Shown: piece after piece, positions 8,261 through 17,512 of the stretch
Numbering within the stretch: the first letter of the stretch is position 1
How the letters are laid out: every line of letters starts with the position of its first letter
DNA from: Prevotella sp.
Lineage (GTDB): Bacteria; Bacteroidota; Bacteroidia; Bacteroidales; Bacteroidaceae
DNA: 63,579 nt
Assembly: GCA_017475265.1 (NCBI GenBank)
Contig: JAFVFY010000047.1
Location: 1 to 63,579, forward strand
Reading direction: 5' to 3'
Made by a program: the position numbers and the translations under genes
The notes under the pieces: generated by a model
What the model was told of the DNA's origin: nothing
The model's input: only the letters and a program-made list of their open reading frames with translations
The model's database searches: none

Positions 8261-10035
8261 TTGGCATCCATTTCCTTCGGTCTCAAGATGATGCTGGCAA
8301 TGCGTAGGTCACGTGTAAAGGCAGAGGTCAGATTCTTGTTGAACACGGAGAAAGGTGAGGTGATTTTGATGTTTGGACGGTAGTCGTTACCAAGTCCGGC
8401 GTAGCAAACTGGGAAAGTAAACTCGCCCACATATAACGTATCAATGCGTGTAGGGTTATTGGAGAACGCCCTGATAGTGGTGCGGTTGGAAGCGTTGTCG
8501 GGCAGGTTGAACCTCTCCTGGAAGGAACTGATGTTCTCCTCGCTCTCGTCGAGGAGCTCAACATCCTTCAGGTTGCCAGATGCATCGCAATAGTTGAGCG
8601 TGAAAATAACTCTGTTGGGAAGCAGTTCGGCGTTCAAATTATCAATGGGTGGCACGAATACACAATATATATCGTATGTAGTGCTTTGAACGTTTGGCAG
8701 GAGCAGGTCAAGCTCAGGACGTCCGAAACTACCGGAGGGAATGACGTGGAGGTAGGAGAAATCTTCCTGTTCGGAATTCTCCAGATGCACGCGAAACGTC
8801 TCAGTGGAACCTGTGACCACGCGTCCGATGTTGTCGGATGAAGCAGCTTGAGCAATACGTTCCGGTGAATAGGTCTCCCAGGGATACATGGCCAGTGAAT
8901 CTACGACCAGAGCCTTTCCGTTGCTAAATTCAACGGTGTGGCGAGCCTGCTGCATAATCTCCTTCGGGTTAGAGAGCTTGTTGCGCAAAGTGGTGCGTAG
9001 CGTATCTGACCCGTAAGGTGAGGGTGTCCCTTCCATCCAGGTGTTGTAAGCATCGTTGTTGCTGAAGAAGAGGTTGCGCATCAACTGCCGACACGTCAGT
9101 GAGTCCTGCCAGAAGGCTGGGTCGACGTTAATCGATGCCGGGTTGCTGGCGATAGAACCGTTCTCGAAAATCTGTGCCTTGGTCGTAGTGGCATACTTGT
9201 AACAATCCTTGATGCGGTTGTAGCCGTCAAGCCAGGCCTTGTTGTTGGGAAGAAGCACGGTATAGGTGCTGTCCTCGTTGTTCATTTGGATGTTCATGTC
9301 TCTCCAAAGCGAGTTGGATGTAACGATGACAGAATCGACGTAGGTCTGCATACCATCAACGATAGAACCAGGTACGGAGGCAGTTTCGTCGAGATAGGTC
9401 TGCTCGTAGGCCAGCACGTAGTGGCGAAGGGAGTCGATGTCTTTACCAATGGCGAGCAAGGAGTCGGTCACATACTCATAGATATTGGGATAGAAGACCA
9501 AGGAACCGTTGAGGGTGTGCATCAAACCATTGTTACTGGGTATGTTGGGTTGGGCAACCGTCCTGTCGCCAAAGGTGTATGACGATGTTCCCATGAAGTC
9601 ATACGTCTTTTCGTTGAGCATCTTCACATGCTCATCAATGGCTCCTAAGGCCGAGTGCCCATAGTCGGCAATGTGATTCTTCACGAACTGCCGCAGTAGG
9701 GCATTGTTGTTGAGTCCCTGGTATTGGGAGGCATCGAAGGTGCCGTTCAGCGGTGCCCATACCGTGTAGTAATGGCTCTGGCTCAGCTCGTCGTCAAAGC
9801 CGGCTTTCTTGAGCAAGGCGGCAAAGTCGCTTAGCTGCCCATTCTGCTGGATATTCTCCCACAACGTCTGGTTGGCCGAGGGCGTGGCATCGGCCACCTC
9901 CTTGTTGTAGTCGTCGAAGTCGGAACAGGAGACCAACAACCCACCCCCAACCCCTCCCCAAGGGAGGGGGGCTAAGATACCACAGAGCCAAAGAAACGAT
10001 GTTCTAATCTTCCTTATTAATAATTGTATATTCAT
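8251..10035 (-). CDS. Fasciclin (FAS1) domain surface lipoprotein, 594 aa
   Basis: A lipoprotein signal ends at C37 (LLVSC). One FAS1 domain is readable at about residues 45-190 (DFAALLKKAGFDDEL, YYTVWAPLNGTF, GLMHTLNGSLVFYP); a second, more diverged half extends to about 420, with a beta-rich C-terminus. FAS1 domains mediate adhesion or binding; beside SusC/SusD they probably act as accessory surface glycan-binding proteins (inference). The hydrophobic part of the signal peptide is interrupted by a GC-rich hairpin repeat read as PLPWGGVGGG. SusC1 follows after 33 bp of heptamer tract. Confidence 0.8.
   Translation of the reverse strand: MNIQLLIRKIRTSFLWLCGILAPLPWGGVGGGLLVSCSDFDDYNKEVADATPSANQTLWENIQQNGQLSDFAALLKKAGFDDELSQSHYYTVWAPLNGTFDASQYQGLNNNALLRQFVKNHIADYGHSALGAIDEHVKMLNEKTYDFMGTSSYTFGDRTVAQPNIPSNNGLMHTLNGSLVFYPNIYEYVTDSLLAIGKDIDSLRHYVLAYEQTYLDETASVPGSIVDGMQTYVDSVIVTSNSLWRDMNIQMNNEDSTYTVLLPNNKAWLDGYNRIKDCYKYATTTKAQIFENGSIASNPASINVDPAFWQDSLTCRQLMRNLFFSNNDAYNTWMEGTPSPYGSDTLRTTLRNKLSNPKEIMQQARHTVEFSNGKALVVDSLAMYPWETYSPERIAQAASSDNIGRVVTGSTETFRVHLENSEQEDFSYLHVIPSGSFGRPELDLLLPNVQSTTYDIYCVFVPPIDNLNAELLPNRVIFTLNYCDASGNLKDVELLDESEENISSFQERFNLPDNASNRTTIRAFSNNPTRIDTLYVGEFTFPVCYAGLGNDYRPNIKITSPFSVFNKNLTSAFTRDLRIASIILRPKEMDANEQ
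9941..9970 (-). repeat. GC-rich hairpin repeat, copy 3 (in FAS1 signal peptide)
   Basis: Tail CCCACCCCCAA followed by 8-bp arms CCCCTCCC/GGGAGGGG (9951-9969, 3-nt loop). The G strand has four G runs (GGGAGGGGTTGGGGGTGGG), a canonical G-quadruplex pattern. Encodes PLPWGGVGGG. Confidence 0.8.
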
Positions 10036-10083
10036 ATTTGTTATATGTCTTTTCGTGATTTTTATTGTAAATCTAACTAACCT

Positions 10084-10113
10084 CCCCTCCCCTCGGGAGG
10101 GGTAGGGGGTGGG
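10084..10113 (-). repeat. GC-rich hairpin repeat, copy 4 (intergenic)
   Basis: The only intergenic copy, directly after the stop of the upstream FAS1 gene: CCCCTCCC/GGGAGGGG arms (10084-10102), then a G-rich tail on the plus strand, giving GGGAGGGGTAGGGGGTGGG. It lies in the 81-bp gap between two operon genes and could alter downstream expression. Confidence 0.75.
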
Positions 10114-10116
10114 TTC

Positions 10117-12201
10117 TTAGTACCAGTCTTCGCTGTACTGCTGGTTGTCGACCACGCTGACGGGAGCCAGTTCGACGAAGTCGAGACCCACAGGATTGGT
10201 GTTCCTGTCGAAGTTGAGTGACTTGATGCGGAGCCAGTTCTCGTTGCCCTGTTGCAGTTCCACACGACCGAGGACGTAGCGAACTGTCATGCTGGCACCC
10301 CACTCGAAGCGGGCATTGTTCTCCTCGCTCCATCCGTTCTCGCCATGTCCGCAGTAGCTGTAGGGACCACGCATGTAGTTACGGTTGTGCATGGCAATGT
10401 CGGTGGCTATACCCATGTCATCCTCCTGCGTGGCATCGGTAAGACCTACTCGTGGGTCTTCCACAGGCACCGTAGCATCGAAGGGCAGGCCGATGGGGAG
10501 CATCGAAGAGAGGCTCGACGAGGTTCCAATGTAGTATTGCATGAACGAACCGTAGTTCATGGGAGCATAGACCACGCGGATTTCATAGAGGCCAGTGGGC
10601 ACCGATGGCAGACGGAAAGCCAGGTCGTACTTGCCCCAGAACTGCATCTGGTCGGCCTGGTAGCAGCGCCAGGCACCACGCAAACAGTAGCACAGGCAGA
10701 CATCCTCATTATAGAGCACCATGTTGTCGAAGTAATGCTTGGGAATGCCGCGGCGTGATGTGTCGTGGGTGCTGGGAATATTGCCGTCGCCCGTGGAGAA
10801 ATAGCGGAACTTGTTGTTAATCAGCTCTGGGAAGAGCGAGGTGCAGTTCACACGCATACGCTCGTTGAACACCTTTTTGGGCACGTCGGCATTATAGACC
10901 AGCATGGAGCCAATGGAATGGATATAGCCGTTGCCAGTGGAGATAGAGGCGTTGCGGTCAATGCTGACACCTGGGAGGATGAGCTCATGGTTGGTACCCA
11001 TAGAGCCGACCTCGTTGGTGAGTGTGTTGTAGGTCTGATAGCGGTTGATGTAAAGCCGCTTGCCAGTGGCTGATGGCTCCCATACCTTCAGCATGGTGTG
11101 GGGAAGCATGGTCTCGTAGTAGTCGTATTGGTCGGCGTTGGGAGCATAGTTCCAATACTTACTTGACCCCTTCTCGAAGACAAGCTGATTGATAGACATC
11201 GACGCATTCAGCAGGTGGTAGGCGACGAACATGTTCAGGGCATTGAAGCGTTCGGTATAGTCGTTGCCTGTGCTGACGGTAAGATTGTTCTCAGTCATGT
11301 AATCGTACCAATCGGGTGCATTGCCATAGACTTTGTTGGCGTATGCTATCAGGTCGTCAATGTTGTTGATGCCATTGAGACGCATCACGCTGTCGGTCTC
11401 GGCAAAGACGGTATAGCCTAGCTTGCACTCATCAGTGCCTGTGGTACCCACGCCCGACGAAGGATAGAGCTTGCCTGAGAAGTTATCGCGGGCAAGCTGT
11501 TTGAACTCAAACTCACCCTTCTTGAATCCCTGTAGGGAGTCGGCCAGTCCAGTCAGCTGGAGGGCCTTGCTGAAGATGGAGTACCGCTCTGAATTCTGTT
11601 CAAGAATGTCTGAAACAGGCTTGTCGACACGTGGAATGACGTTGTCGATGATATGCACCAGTCCGTTCACCGTGACATTGTCGGAACTGAGGATGGTCGC
11701 CTTTCCTGCAAGCACCGTCTGGCCAGTGGCCGAGGTGAAGGAGAACTCATAGCCTAAGAGCGTAAGAATCTCGTTGTCCTCGGTCATGGAGACGATATCC
11801 CGATACTGGTTGGTGATGTGATAGCGCACGATGTTGAGGCACAGACTATCAGTGAGTCCTTCCAGCGAGTTCGATGTTAATCCATTATGTGGTATGGAGG
11901 CCTGGCCATCATTGTAAAGGCTGTCGATATAGGCGGCTACGCCATCGTTGGTGGGTGCAAAGCAAGTGTAACTGCCGTATGCGGCAAGCATCTTGTCATA
12001 ACCCACACGTGATAAGATGTAGTTGAACGATGTCAGCGTGCTGTCCTTGGCAATGAACGACTCGATGGTCTCTCCCGTGAAGGTGTAGAGGTCCGACTCG
12101 TCGGGCTCGGGGTTGCAGGAAGCTGTTCCAATAACCAATAAACAATAACCAATAACCGTTATTGCATTGGTTTTCTTCCATATTGTTGATAACTTTTTCA
12201 T
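10117..12201 (-). CDS. Fasciclin (FAS1) domain surface lipoprotein, 694 aa
   Basis: Lipoprotein signal ending at C29 (VIGTASC). Two FAS1 domains: about residues 40-190 (SFNYILSRVGYDKML, YTCFAPTNDGVAAY, VNGLVHIIDNVI) and about 200-410. The remainder is a beta-rich region of unknown type. A surface-exposed accessory protein of the SusC/SusD system is the likely role. ATG at 12201 is chosen; TTG lies 9 bp upstream. Signal and start come from the shared cassette. It is 41 bp downstream of susD2 and 81 bp upstream of the next FAS1 gene, which holds a GC-rich hairpin. Confidence 0.8.
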   Translation of the reverse strand: MKKLSTIWKKTNAITVIGYCLLVIGTASCNPEPDESDLYTFTGETIESFIAKDSTLTSFNYILSRVGYDKMLAAYGSYTCFAPTNDGVAAYIDSLYNDGQASIPHNGLTSNSLEGLTDSLCLNIVRYHITNQYRDIVSMTEDNEILTLLGYEFSFTSATGQTVLAGKATILSSDNVTVNGLVHIIDNVIPRVDKPVSDILEQNSERYSIFSKALQLTGLADSLQGFKKGEFEFKQLARDNFSGKLYPSSGVGTTGTDECKLGYTVFAETDSVMRLNGINNIDDLIAYANKVYGNAPDWYDYMTENNLTVSTGNDYTERFNALNMFVAYHLLNASMSINQLVFEKGSSKYWNYAPNADQYDYYETMLPHTMLKVWEPSATGKRLYINRYQTYNTLTNEVGSMGTNHELILPGVSIDRNASISTGNGYIHSIGSMLVYNADVPKKVFNERMRVNCTSLFPELINNKFRYFSTGDGNIPSTHDTSRRGIPKHYFDNMVLYNEDVCLCYCLRGAWRCYQADQMQFWGKYDLAFRLPSVPTGLYEIRVVYAPMNYGSFMQYYIGTSSSLSSMLPIGLPFDATVPVEDPRVGLTDATQEDDMGIATDIAMHNRNYMRGPYSYCGHGENGWSEENNARFEWGASMTVRYVLGRVELQQGNENWLRIKSLNFDRNTNPVGLDFVELAPVSVVDNQQYSEDWY

Positions 12202-12243
12202 TCTTTCCAATGTTTATCGTTTAACGTTTATTGTCTATTGTAT
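12128..12243 (-). repeat. Signal-peptide/start cassette, copy 3 (FAS1, 694 aa)
   Basis: CCAATAA heptamers, CAATAAC/GTTATTG inverted repeat, start codon and TTATTGT-type tract, as at 4736. The tract abuts the stop codon of susD2. Confidence 0.85.
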
Positions 12244-14015
12244 TAGTAGTTCTTCGAATAAATATCGCTTGAGCTGTAGCCAGGGTTCTGCTTCAGCACA
12301 GGACAAATCTTTAGGTCGGCCAGGGGGACAGGCATGTAGAGGCGCGGCTCAGTATTGAGCTTGGCAGCCACGGCGTTGCCGTTGACAAACTTGCGCTTCA
12401 TCAGGTCGAGCATATCGGCATTGGTGGCCACATAGTTCTTCTGGTCGGCGAGTATGGTGTTGTAGTCCACGCCTTCGGAATGACGGTAGCCATAGCGCAG
12501 AAGGTCGTACCAACGCTTGCCTTCAAAGGCCAGCTCACGCAGGCGCTCGGCCAGAATGAGATTTTCTATGCCGGCAACGCCGCCTGACTTATAGTCGTCC
12601 CACTTCAGGCTGTCGCTTTCGGTCACCTTCGAGCGCGTGTTGACGGTCTGGGCGACGGTGAAAGCCTCGCGCAGGCGGGCCTCGTCGTCATCGTCTGTGG
12701 CCAGTGCGGCAAGGGCCTCGGCTTTCAGCAGCATGATGTCAGTAAGGCGGTAGAACACATAGTTCTGCTTGTACTGCGTGTAGGTGCGGTTGATGGAGGG
12801 ATCGGCAGCGACCTGTGCGTTAAGGATGTTTGTCTGCTGGGTCACGAACTTGCGGATGCGCACACAGTTGGACTCGCCTACGGGAACATCCTGCGAATAG
12901 GTGATGTTGTATCGGCGATAGTCGTTGGTGGCTGTTCCGTTCTCCTCCCAGATGGTGTTCACGGCAGTGGTGAAGAGCGGGGAGGCATAGAAATAGGGTA
13001 TTGAGTTGTTGTTGTTGGCATAGTGGCAATAGCTCTGGCAAATGCCCTGATTGCCGCGATAGTTGCTGCCGTCGTAGTTCTCCTGGCCATTGGCCTGTAA
13101 CTCAAAGATGGTCTCCTCGGCATTCTGTTCCACAAACAGCTCATAAAACGCCGTCTGCCCGTCGGCGATGGGGTATTCCTTCTCCTCGATCTCAAAGCGT
13201 CCTTTCACGTGCTGTGCTTTCTTCGCCTCTATGACCTTGTTGCAATAGTCCACGGCTTTCTGATAGTCGGCGGCATTGTGTGTGACGCTGCCCCGCCAGA
13301 GATAGATGTCGGCGAGGAGGGCGTCAATACCGTCGCGTGTGAGATAGCCCGTGCGTCGCCAGTCGGTAAAGGCACTAGCCGAGACAGCATTGCCTTCTGC
13401 CTCTTCCAAATCATTGATACAGCCCTGCAGCACAACGCTCGGTGCCGACTGCGGCACGTTGCGGTCTTGGTCGCTGCTCATGTAAGCCTGGGTGATATAG
13501 GGCACGTCGCGGTAGTTACGCACCAGGTAGAAATAGCAGAGGGCACGCAGGGCAAGCATCTGGGAGCAGTCGGCCAGATAGTCGCCGCGTGTGTATGACG
13601 GGTCTTCATCCATCACCTGCTCGGCCTTGGCGAGCACGATGTTACAATTATTGATGACACTATAGATGCTTCCCCACGTGGCAAACTCGTTGTCAGGCTG
13701 AGTGTTGGCCAAGTTTATCTCAATCATGTCCTCCATCCGGGTGCCTGTGATGTTCGAGGCGGGCATCAGCTCGTCGGAACGCAGGTCGCCCCAGACGACG
13801 AGACGCATGACGACTGCGTTGTTCATCATCGAGAGGTAGGCCCCGTTGACCATGAGTTGTACGTCGGCCTTTGACTTCCAGAAATCCTCGTCCACCGTCT
13901 TGTCCTCAGGAAGGATGATGGTGTCGACGCAGGAGGACATTCCAATAACCAATAAACAATAACCAATAACCGTTATTACATTGGTCATTCTCCTTATTAT
14001 TGATAGCATTTTCAT
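12243..14015 (-). CDS. SusD/RagB-family surface lipoprotein (SusD2)
   Basis: About 590 aa, lipobox cysteine C29 (IGMSSC). SusD body: N-terminal VDEDFWKSKADVQLMVNGAY, helical repeats, and the conserved C-terminal LRELAFEGKRWYDLLRYG motif. Partner of SusC2, which lies 41 bp upstream; the gap is heptamer tract. It probably binds the glycan imported by SusC2. ATG at 14015 is chosen over TTG 9 bp upstream. The protein differs from SusD1 beyond the signal peptide, so the shared first 29 codons are not explained by a whole-gene duplication. Confidence 0.92.
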   Translation of the reverse strand: MKMLSIIRRMTNVITVIGYCLLVIGMSSCVDTIILPEDKTVDEDFWKSKADVQLMVNGAYLSMMNNAVVMRLVVWGDLRSDELMPASNITGTRMEDMIEINLANTQPDNEFATWGSIYSVINNCNIVLAKAEQVMDEDPSYTRGDYLADCSQMLALRALCYFYLVRNYRDVPYITQAYMSSDQDRNVPQSAPSVVLQGCINDLEEAEGNAVSASAFTDWRRTGYLTRDGIDALLADIYLWRGSVTHNAADYQKAVDYCNKVIEAKKAQHVKGRFEIEEKEYPIADGQTAFYELFVEQNAEETIFELQANGQENYDGSNYRGNQGICQSYCHYANNNNSIPYFYASPLFTTAVNTIWEENGTATNDYRRYNITYSQDVPVGESNCVRIRKFVTQQTNILNAQVAADPSINRTYTQYKQNYVFYRLTDIMLLKAEALAALATDDDDEARLREAFTVAQTVNTRSKVTESDSLKWDDYKSGGVAGIENLILAERLRELAFEGKRWYDLLRYGYRHSEGVDYNTILADQKNYVATNADMLDLMKRKFVNGNAVAAKLNTEPRLYMPVPLADLKICPVLKQNPGYSSSDIYSKNY

Positions 14016-14056
14016 TCTTTTCAATGTTTATTGTTTAACGTTTATTGTTTATTGTT
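13942..14056 (-). repeat. Signal-peptide/start cassette, copy 4 (SusD2)
   Basis: CCAATAA heptamers (13942 on), inverted repeat, start codon, TTATTGT/TTAACGT tract reaching the stop of susC2. Closest in sequence to the copy at 4736. Confidence 0.85.
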
Positions 14057-17000
14057 TTAGAATCCCACGTTCAATGTTACGGTAAACTGTTTGGAGCGTG
14101 GTGTCTGCGACACGTCGCCAGCTACGCCATAGCCTGATGGTGACACCTCGGGATCTACGCCACTGTATTTTGTCCACACATACAGGTTGTTCATAGAACC
14201 GTATATCTGCAGCTGGTTCAGACCGAGCTTCTTGATAAGCTTCTTGTCGAAGTTGTAGGCTATCTGCAGGTTCTGGAATCGCACGAAACCACCGTCCTCA
14301 ACATAGCGGTCGGAGGGCTGGAAGTTGTACGACGTATTGTACATGGCACGAGGTATGGGTGTTACATCACCGTCCTTACGCCAGCGGTAGTTCACCGTTG
14401 CACACTGGTTGTACGTGGTGAACATGTTCTCCAGGTTCTGACGGGCCACGTTCACAATCTTGTTGCCGAAGCGGTACATGAAACGGGTCTTGATGCTCCA
14501 GGGACCATAGCGGAAAGTGAGGTTGAAGCCACCGTTGACCTTCGGAAGTGAGTTACCTAAGTAAACTATATCAAGCTCGTTAATCTGACCGTCGTGATTG
14601 ATGTCCTCATAGATGGCATCGCCACCGTCAAAGACGTAGGTTGTGCTTCCCTGACCGTTATTGTTCACGTAGTTGAATGCCAGCGGTGTAGGCTGTCCCA
14701 GACTGTTCATCAGCACTTGACCGTTATCCTTTAATGCGACGGGGAAGGTCTTGCCCTGTGCGAGCATCTTGTTAATCTCAGATTCGAAGGTCTCGGTATC
14801 CCATCCGTTCTCCTTCTGAAGGTTCTCCAGATAACCGTAGGTGTACTGGTATACGCCAAGATAGTGGTAACCGTAGATGGAACCAAGCGAGTTGTTCAGT
14901 TGCACGCGCAGTGGCCAGTTACCACGCTGGGTAATGGCCCAGGGATTTCCGGTCTTACCTGAGGAATAATTTGTGTAGTAGGTGTTCAGGGCGTCGAGCA
15001 CACTCTCGTCCATCGCTTTCAGCAGGTTCGAGTTCTGGGCAATGTTGAAGCCAACATCCATGGAGAACTTACCAACTTTCACCACCTTCTTAGCTGTAAA
15101 GTTCAATTCCCATCCGTCGTTGTCCATGCGGCCTACGTTCATGTATGCCAGCGTGCTATAGCCCACCATTGACGGGATGGCCACCGATGACATGAGCAGG
15201 TCCTTCGTCTCCTTGTGATAGTAGTCGAAGTCTATCTCTATCTTATCGTCCAGTAGTCCGAGGTTGAAGCCCAGGTTGTAACTGGTTGTCTTCTCCCAAC
15301 GCAGGTCGTCAAGCTTTAGTCCGCTAAGCGAGCCTGTAGGCTTTGAACTTCCTGATGAGTAGAGACCACCGTTGCCATAGAATCCTGATGAGGTGTTATA
15401 AGTGTTATAGAACAGGTAGTTGGCACTAGGAGCCTTACCGTTGACACCCCACGAAGCACGGAGACCCAGCATGGAGAGCCAGCCACCCTTGATAGACTTG
15501 AAGAAGGGCTCGTCGCTGATGTTGTAACGGGCAGATACACCGGGGAAGAGTGCCCACTTGTGTTCTGGGCCGAACTTTGAGTCACCGTCGGCACGCAACG
15601 AGAAACCTAGGCTGTAGCGTCCGTCCTTATAGCTGACGTGACCGTTGTAGAGCAGGTTCTGTGATGCAGAACGTGAGTTGCTGCTTCCCATGGACTGCAG
15701 AGAACCATAAACGGTAGGTGAAGTGATGCCGGTGGGCAGCTCGCTCATGGTGAGGCTCTGCTGGTTGTACTTCGATGTGCTCATCTCATAGCGGGCAAGC
15801 ATGGTGGCACTCCAGTCGTGGTTGCGGAAATAAGGTGTGAAAACCAGCTCCATGCGTCCACCAACCTTGAAGTTATTGGTCTCCTTGTTCGTACTCTGAT
15901 TATAACCCGACTCACTCCAACGTGCACTCGAAAGAGAGGCAGGATAGTAAGTGGGACTGCTGCTGGCATAGATATCGAAGTCGACGCGGCCATTGAACGT
16001 CAGGCGGCTTTTCTCGGCCTCTGTTCCTAACAGCTCATACTTGATGCTGAAGTCGGGGGTCAGGCGGTATGTGTTCTCACGTGACCAAGCCATGTTTGCA
16101 ATAGCCACAGGGTTACCAAGGCTCTTGATGTCACGCAGTTCATAGCTCGAATAGTTGCCATCGCTGGGATAGAGACCGTTCTGGTTCTCATTCATGATAT
16201 AAAAGTCGTTGGTATCGTTGCCATCAGGGTCTTGGCGGTAGATACTCATGTTGGGAGCTATCTTCTGGGCTATACCAAGAAGTCCTGCGTAGTTCTTGTC
16301 GTTGCCTGTATATGTCAGTGCGAAGTTTGTGGAGAAACGTATGCGGTCCGACACGTTGTAGTCGAGCACAAGGCGTGTAGTGAACTGCTGGAACTTCTGC
16401 TTGATGATAGAACCGGTCTGATGCTTGTATCCGGCGGAGATGCGGAAGGTGGCTTTCTGGCCGCCACCAGTAAGGTTTACGTTCCAGTCATGCATGGCTC
16501 CGAACTGCTTCACGGCATCCACCCAATCGGTGTTGTTGTCCCAGTTCTGTGCCTCTGCCCAACGGTCGCTGCCTAGGTAGTTCAGCTCCCAGATGTTTGT
16601 GGTGGCATCAGGCTGCTGCTGTGGGTTGTAGAACTCTTCCTTGAGCAGCATGGAGTAGCTGTCACCGTCGAGCAGCTTGTAGCCGTCAGGCTGCCAAGTG
16701 CCGGTGAACTTATAGGAGAAGTTCACACGTGGTTTGCCGCGCACACCATGCTTAGTAGTGATGAGCAGCACACCATTGGAACCTCGGGAACCCCAGACAG
16801 CAGTGGCGGCAGCATCCTTCAGTACCGTAATCGATGCAATATCATCGACGTTGACTGAAAGCAGCGAGGCATACTGTTCCTCTGTGGCGTTCTGGAAATC
16901 GAAGTTCTCGTCGGGATTGTCGAAAATCTTGTCATCGACGACAATCAGCGGGTTAGCATCACCCGTAATGGTAGTGACACCACGCAGACGCATCTGTGTA

Positions 17001-17509
17001 CCAGAGCCGAGGTTACCCGAGTTCGACACAATGTCGAGACCGGCAATCTCACCCTGCAGGGCCTCGTCAGCCGAGGTGAAGGCAAGACCTTCCACCTGCT
17101 CCATACTCATGGTCTGCGTTGAGACGGTCATCTCCTTCTTCTGGATGGTGAGACCGCCAGAGTTGGTACGCCGTCCCACAACCTTCACCTCTTTCAGCTG
17201 GGTGTTGGCGGGTTCGAGCTTCACCTTGAAGGTTGTCTGATTGCCAATAGTGATGATTTTCTCCTTGTCGCCCACGTAGGAAAAGACGAGCTTGTTCTTC
17301 GTGCTCTTCACCTGCATGGAGAAGTTTCCGTTGAAGTCGGTCTGTGTGGCCGACACGATACGGTTGTTGGCATCGCGTTCCGTGACGTTACCCATCATAA
17401 TGGGACCTTCGTTGTCGGATAGTGTTCCAGATATACGTATCCCCTGTGCCACCATCGCCTGACAGACGACAGCGAGTAGGGTAGTAAGCAATATTTTCTT
17501 GAGTATCAT
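14057..17509 (-). CDS. SusC/RagA-family TonB-dependent outer-membrane transporter (SusC2)
   Basis: 1150 aa. Signal peptide (MILKKILLTTLLAVVCQAMVA), carboxypeptidase-regulatory-like domain (about 22-105), plug (NPLIVVDDKIFDNP, VLKDAAATAVWGSRGSNGVL), large barrel ending in FTVTLNVGF with the usual terminal aromatic residue. It should import glycan fragments with SusD2. It starts 3 bp after the stop of the upstream FAS1 gene, so the two are translationally linked. Unlike the other four genes downstream it has an ordinary signal peptide, without the repeat cassette. Confidence 0.95.
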   Translation of the reverse strand: MILKKILLTTLLAVVCQAMVAQGIRISGTLSDNEGPIMMGNVTERDANNRIVSATQTDFNGNFSMQVKSTKNKLVFSYVGDKEKIITIGNQTTFKVKLEPANTQLKEVKVVGRRTNSGGLTIQKKEMTVSTQTMSMEQVEGLAFTSADEALQGEIAGLDIVSNSGNLGSGTQMRLRGVTTITGDANPLIVVDDKIFDNPDENFDFQNATEEQYASLLSVNVDDIASITVLKDAAATAVWGSRGSNGVLLITTKHGVRGKPRVNFSYKFTGTWQPDGYKLLDGDSYSMLLKEEFYNPQQQPDATTNIWELNYLGSDRWAEAQNWDNNTDWVDAVKQFGAMHDWNVNLTGGGQKATFRISAGYKHQTGSIIKQKFQQFTTRLVLDYNVSDRIRFSTNFALTYTGNDKNYAGLLGIAQKIAPNMSIYRQDPDGNDTNDFYIMNENQNGLYPSDGNYSSYELRDIKSLGNPVAIANMAWSRENTYRLTPDFSIKYELLGTEAEKSRLTFNGRVDFDIYASSSPTYYPASLSSARWSESGYNQSTNKETNNFKVGGRMELVFTPYFRNHDWSATMLARYEMSTSKYNQQSLTMSELPTGITSPTVYGSLQSMGSSNSRSASQNLLYNGHVSYKDGRYSLGFSLRADGDSKFGPEHKWALFPGVSARYNISDEPFFKSIKGGWLSMLGLRASWGVNGKAPSANYLFYNTYNTSSGFYGNGGLYSSGSSKPTGSLSGLKLDDLRWEKTTSYNLGFNLGLLDDKIEIDFDYYHKETKDLLMSSVAIPSMVGYSTLAYMNVGRMDNDGWELNFTAKKVVKVGKFSMDVGFNIAQNSNLLKAMDESVLDALNTYYTNYSSGKTGNPWAITQRGNWPLRVQLNNSLGSIYGYHYLGVYQYTYGYLENLQKENGWDTETFESEINKMLAQGKTFPVALKDNGQVLMNSLGQPTPLAFNYVNNNGQGSTTYVFDGGDAIYEDINHDGQINELDIVYLGNSLPKVNGGFNLTFRYGPWSIKTRFMYRFGNKIVNVARQNLENMFTTYNQCATVNYRWRKDGDVTPIPRAMYNTSYNFQPSDRYVEDGGFVRFQNLQIAYNFDKKLIKKLGLNQLQIYGSMNNLYVWTKYSGVDPEVSPSGYGVAGDVSQTPRSKQFTVTLNVGF

Positions 17510-17512
17510 ATC

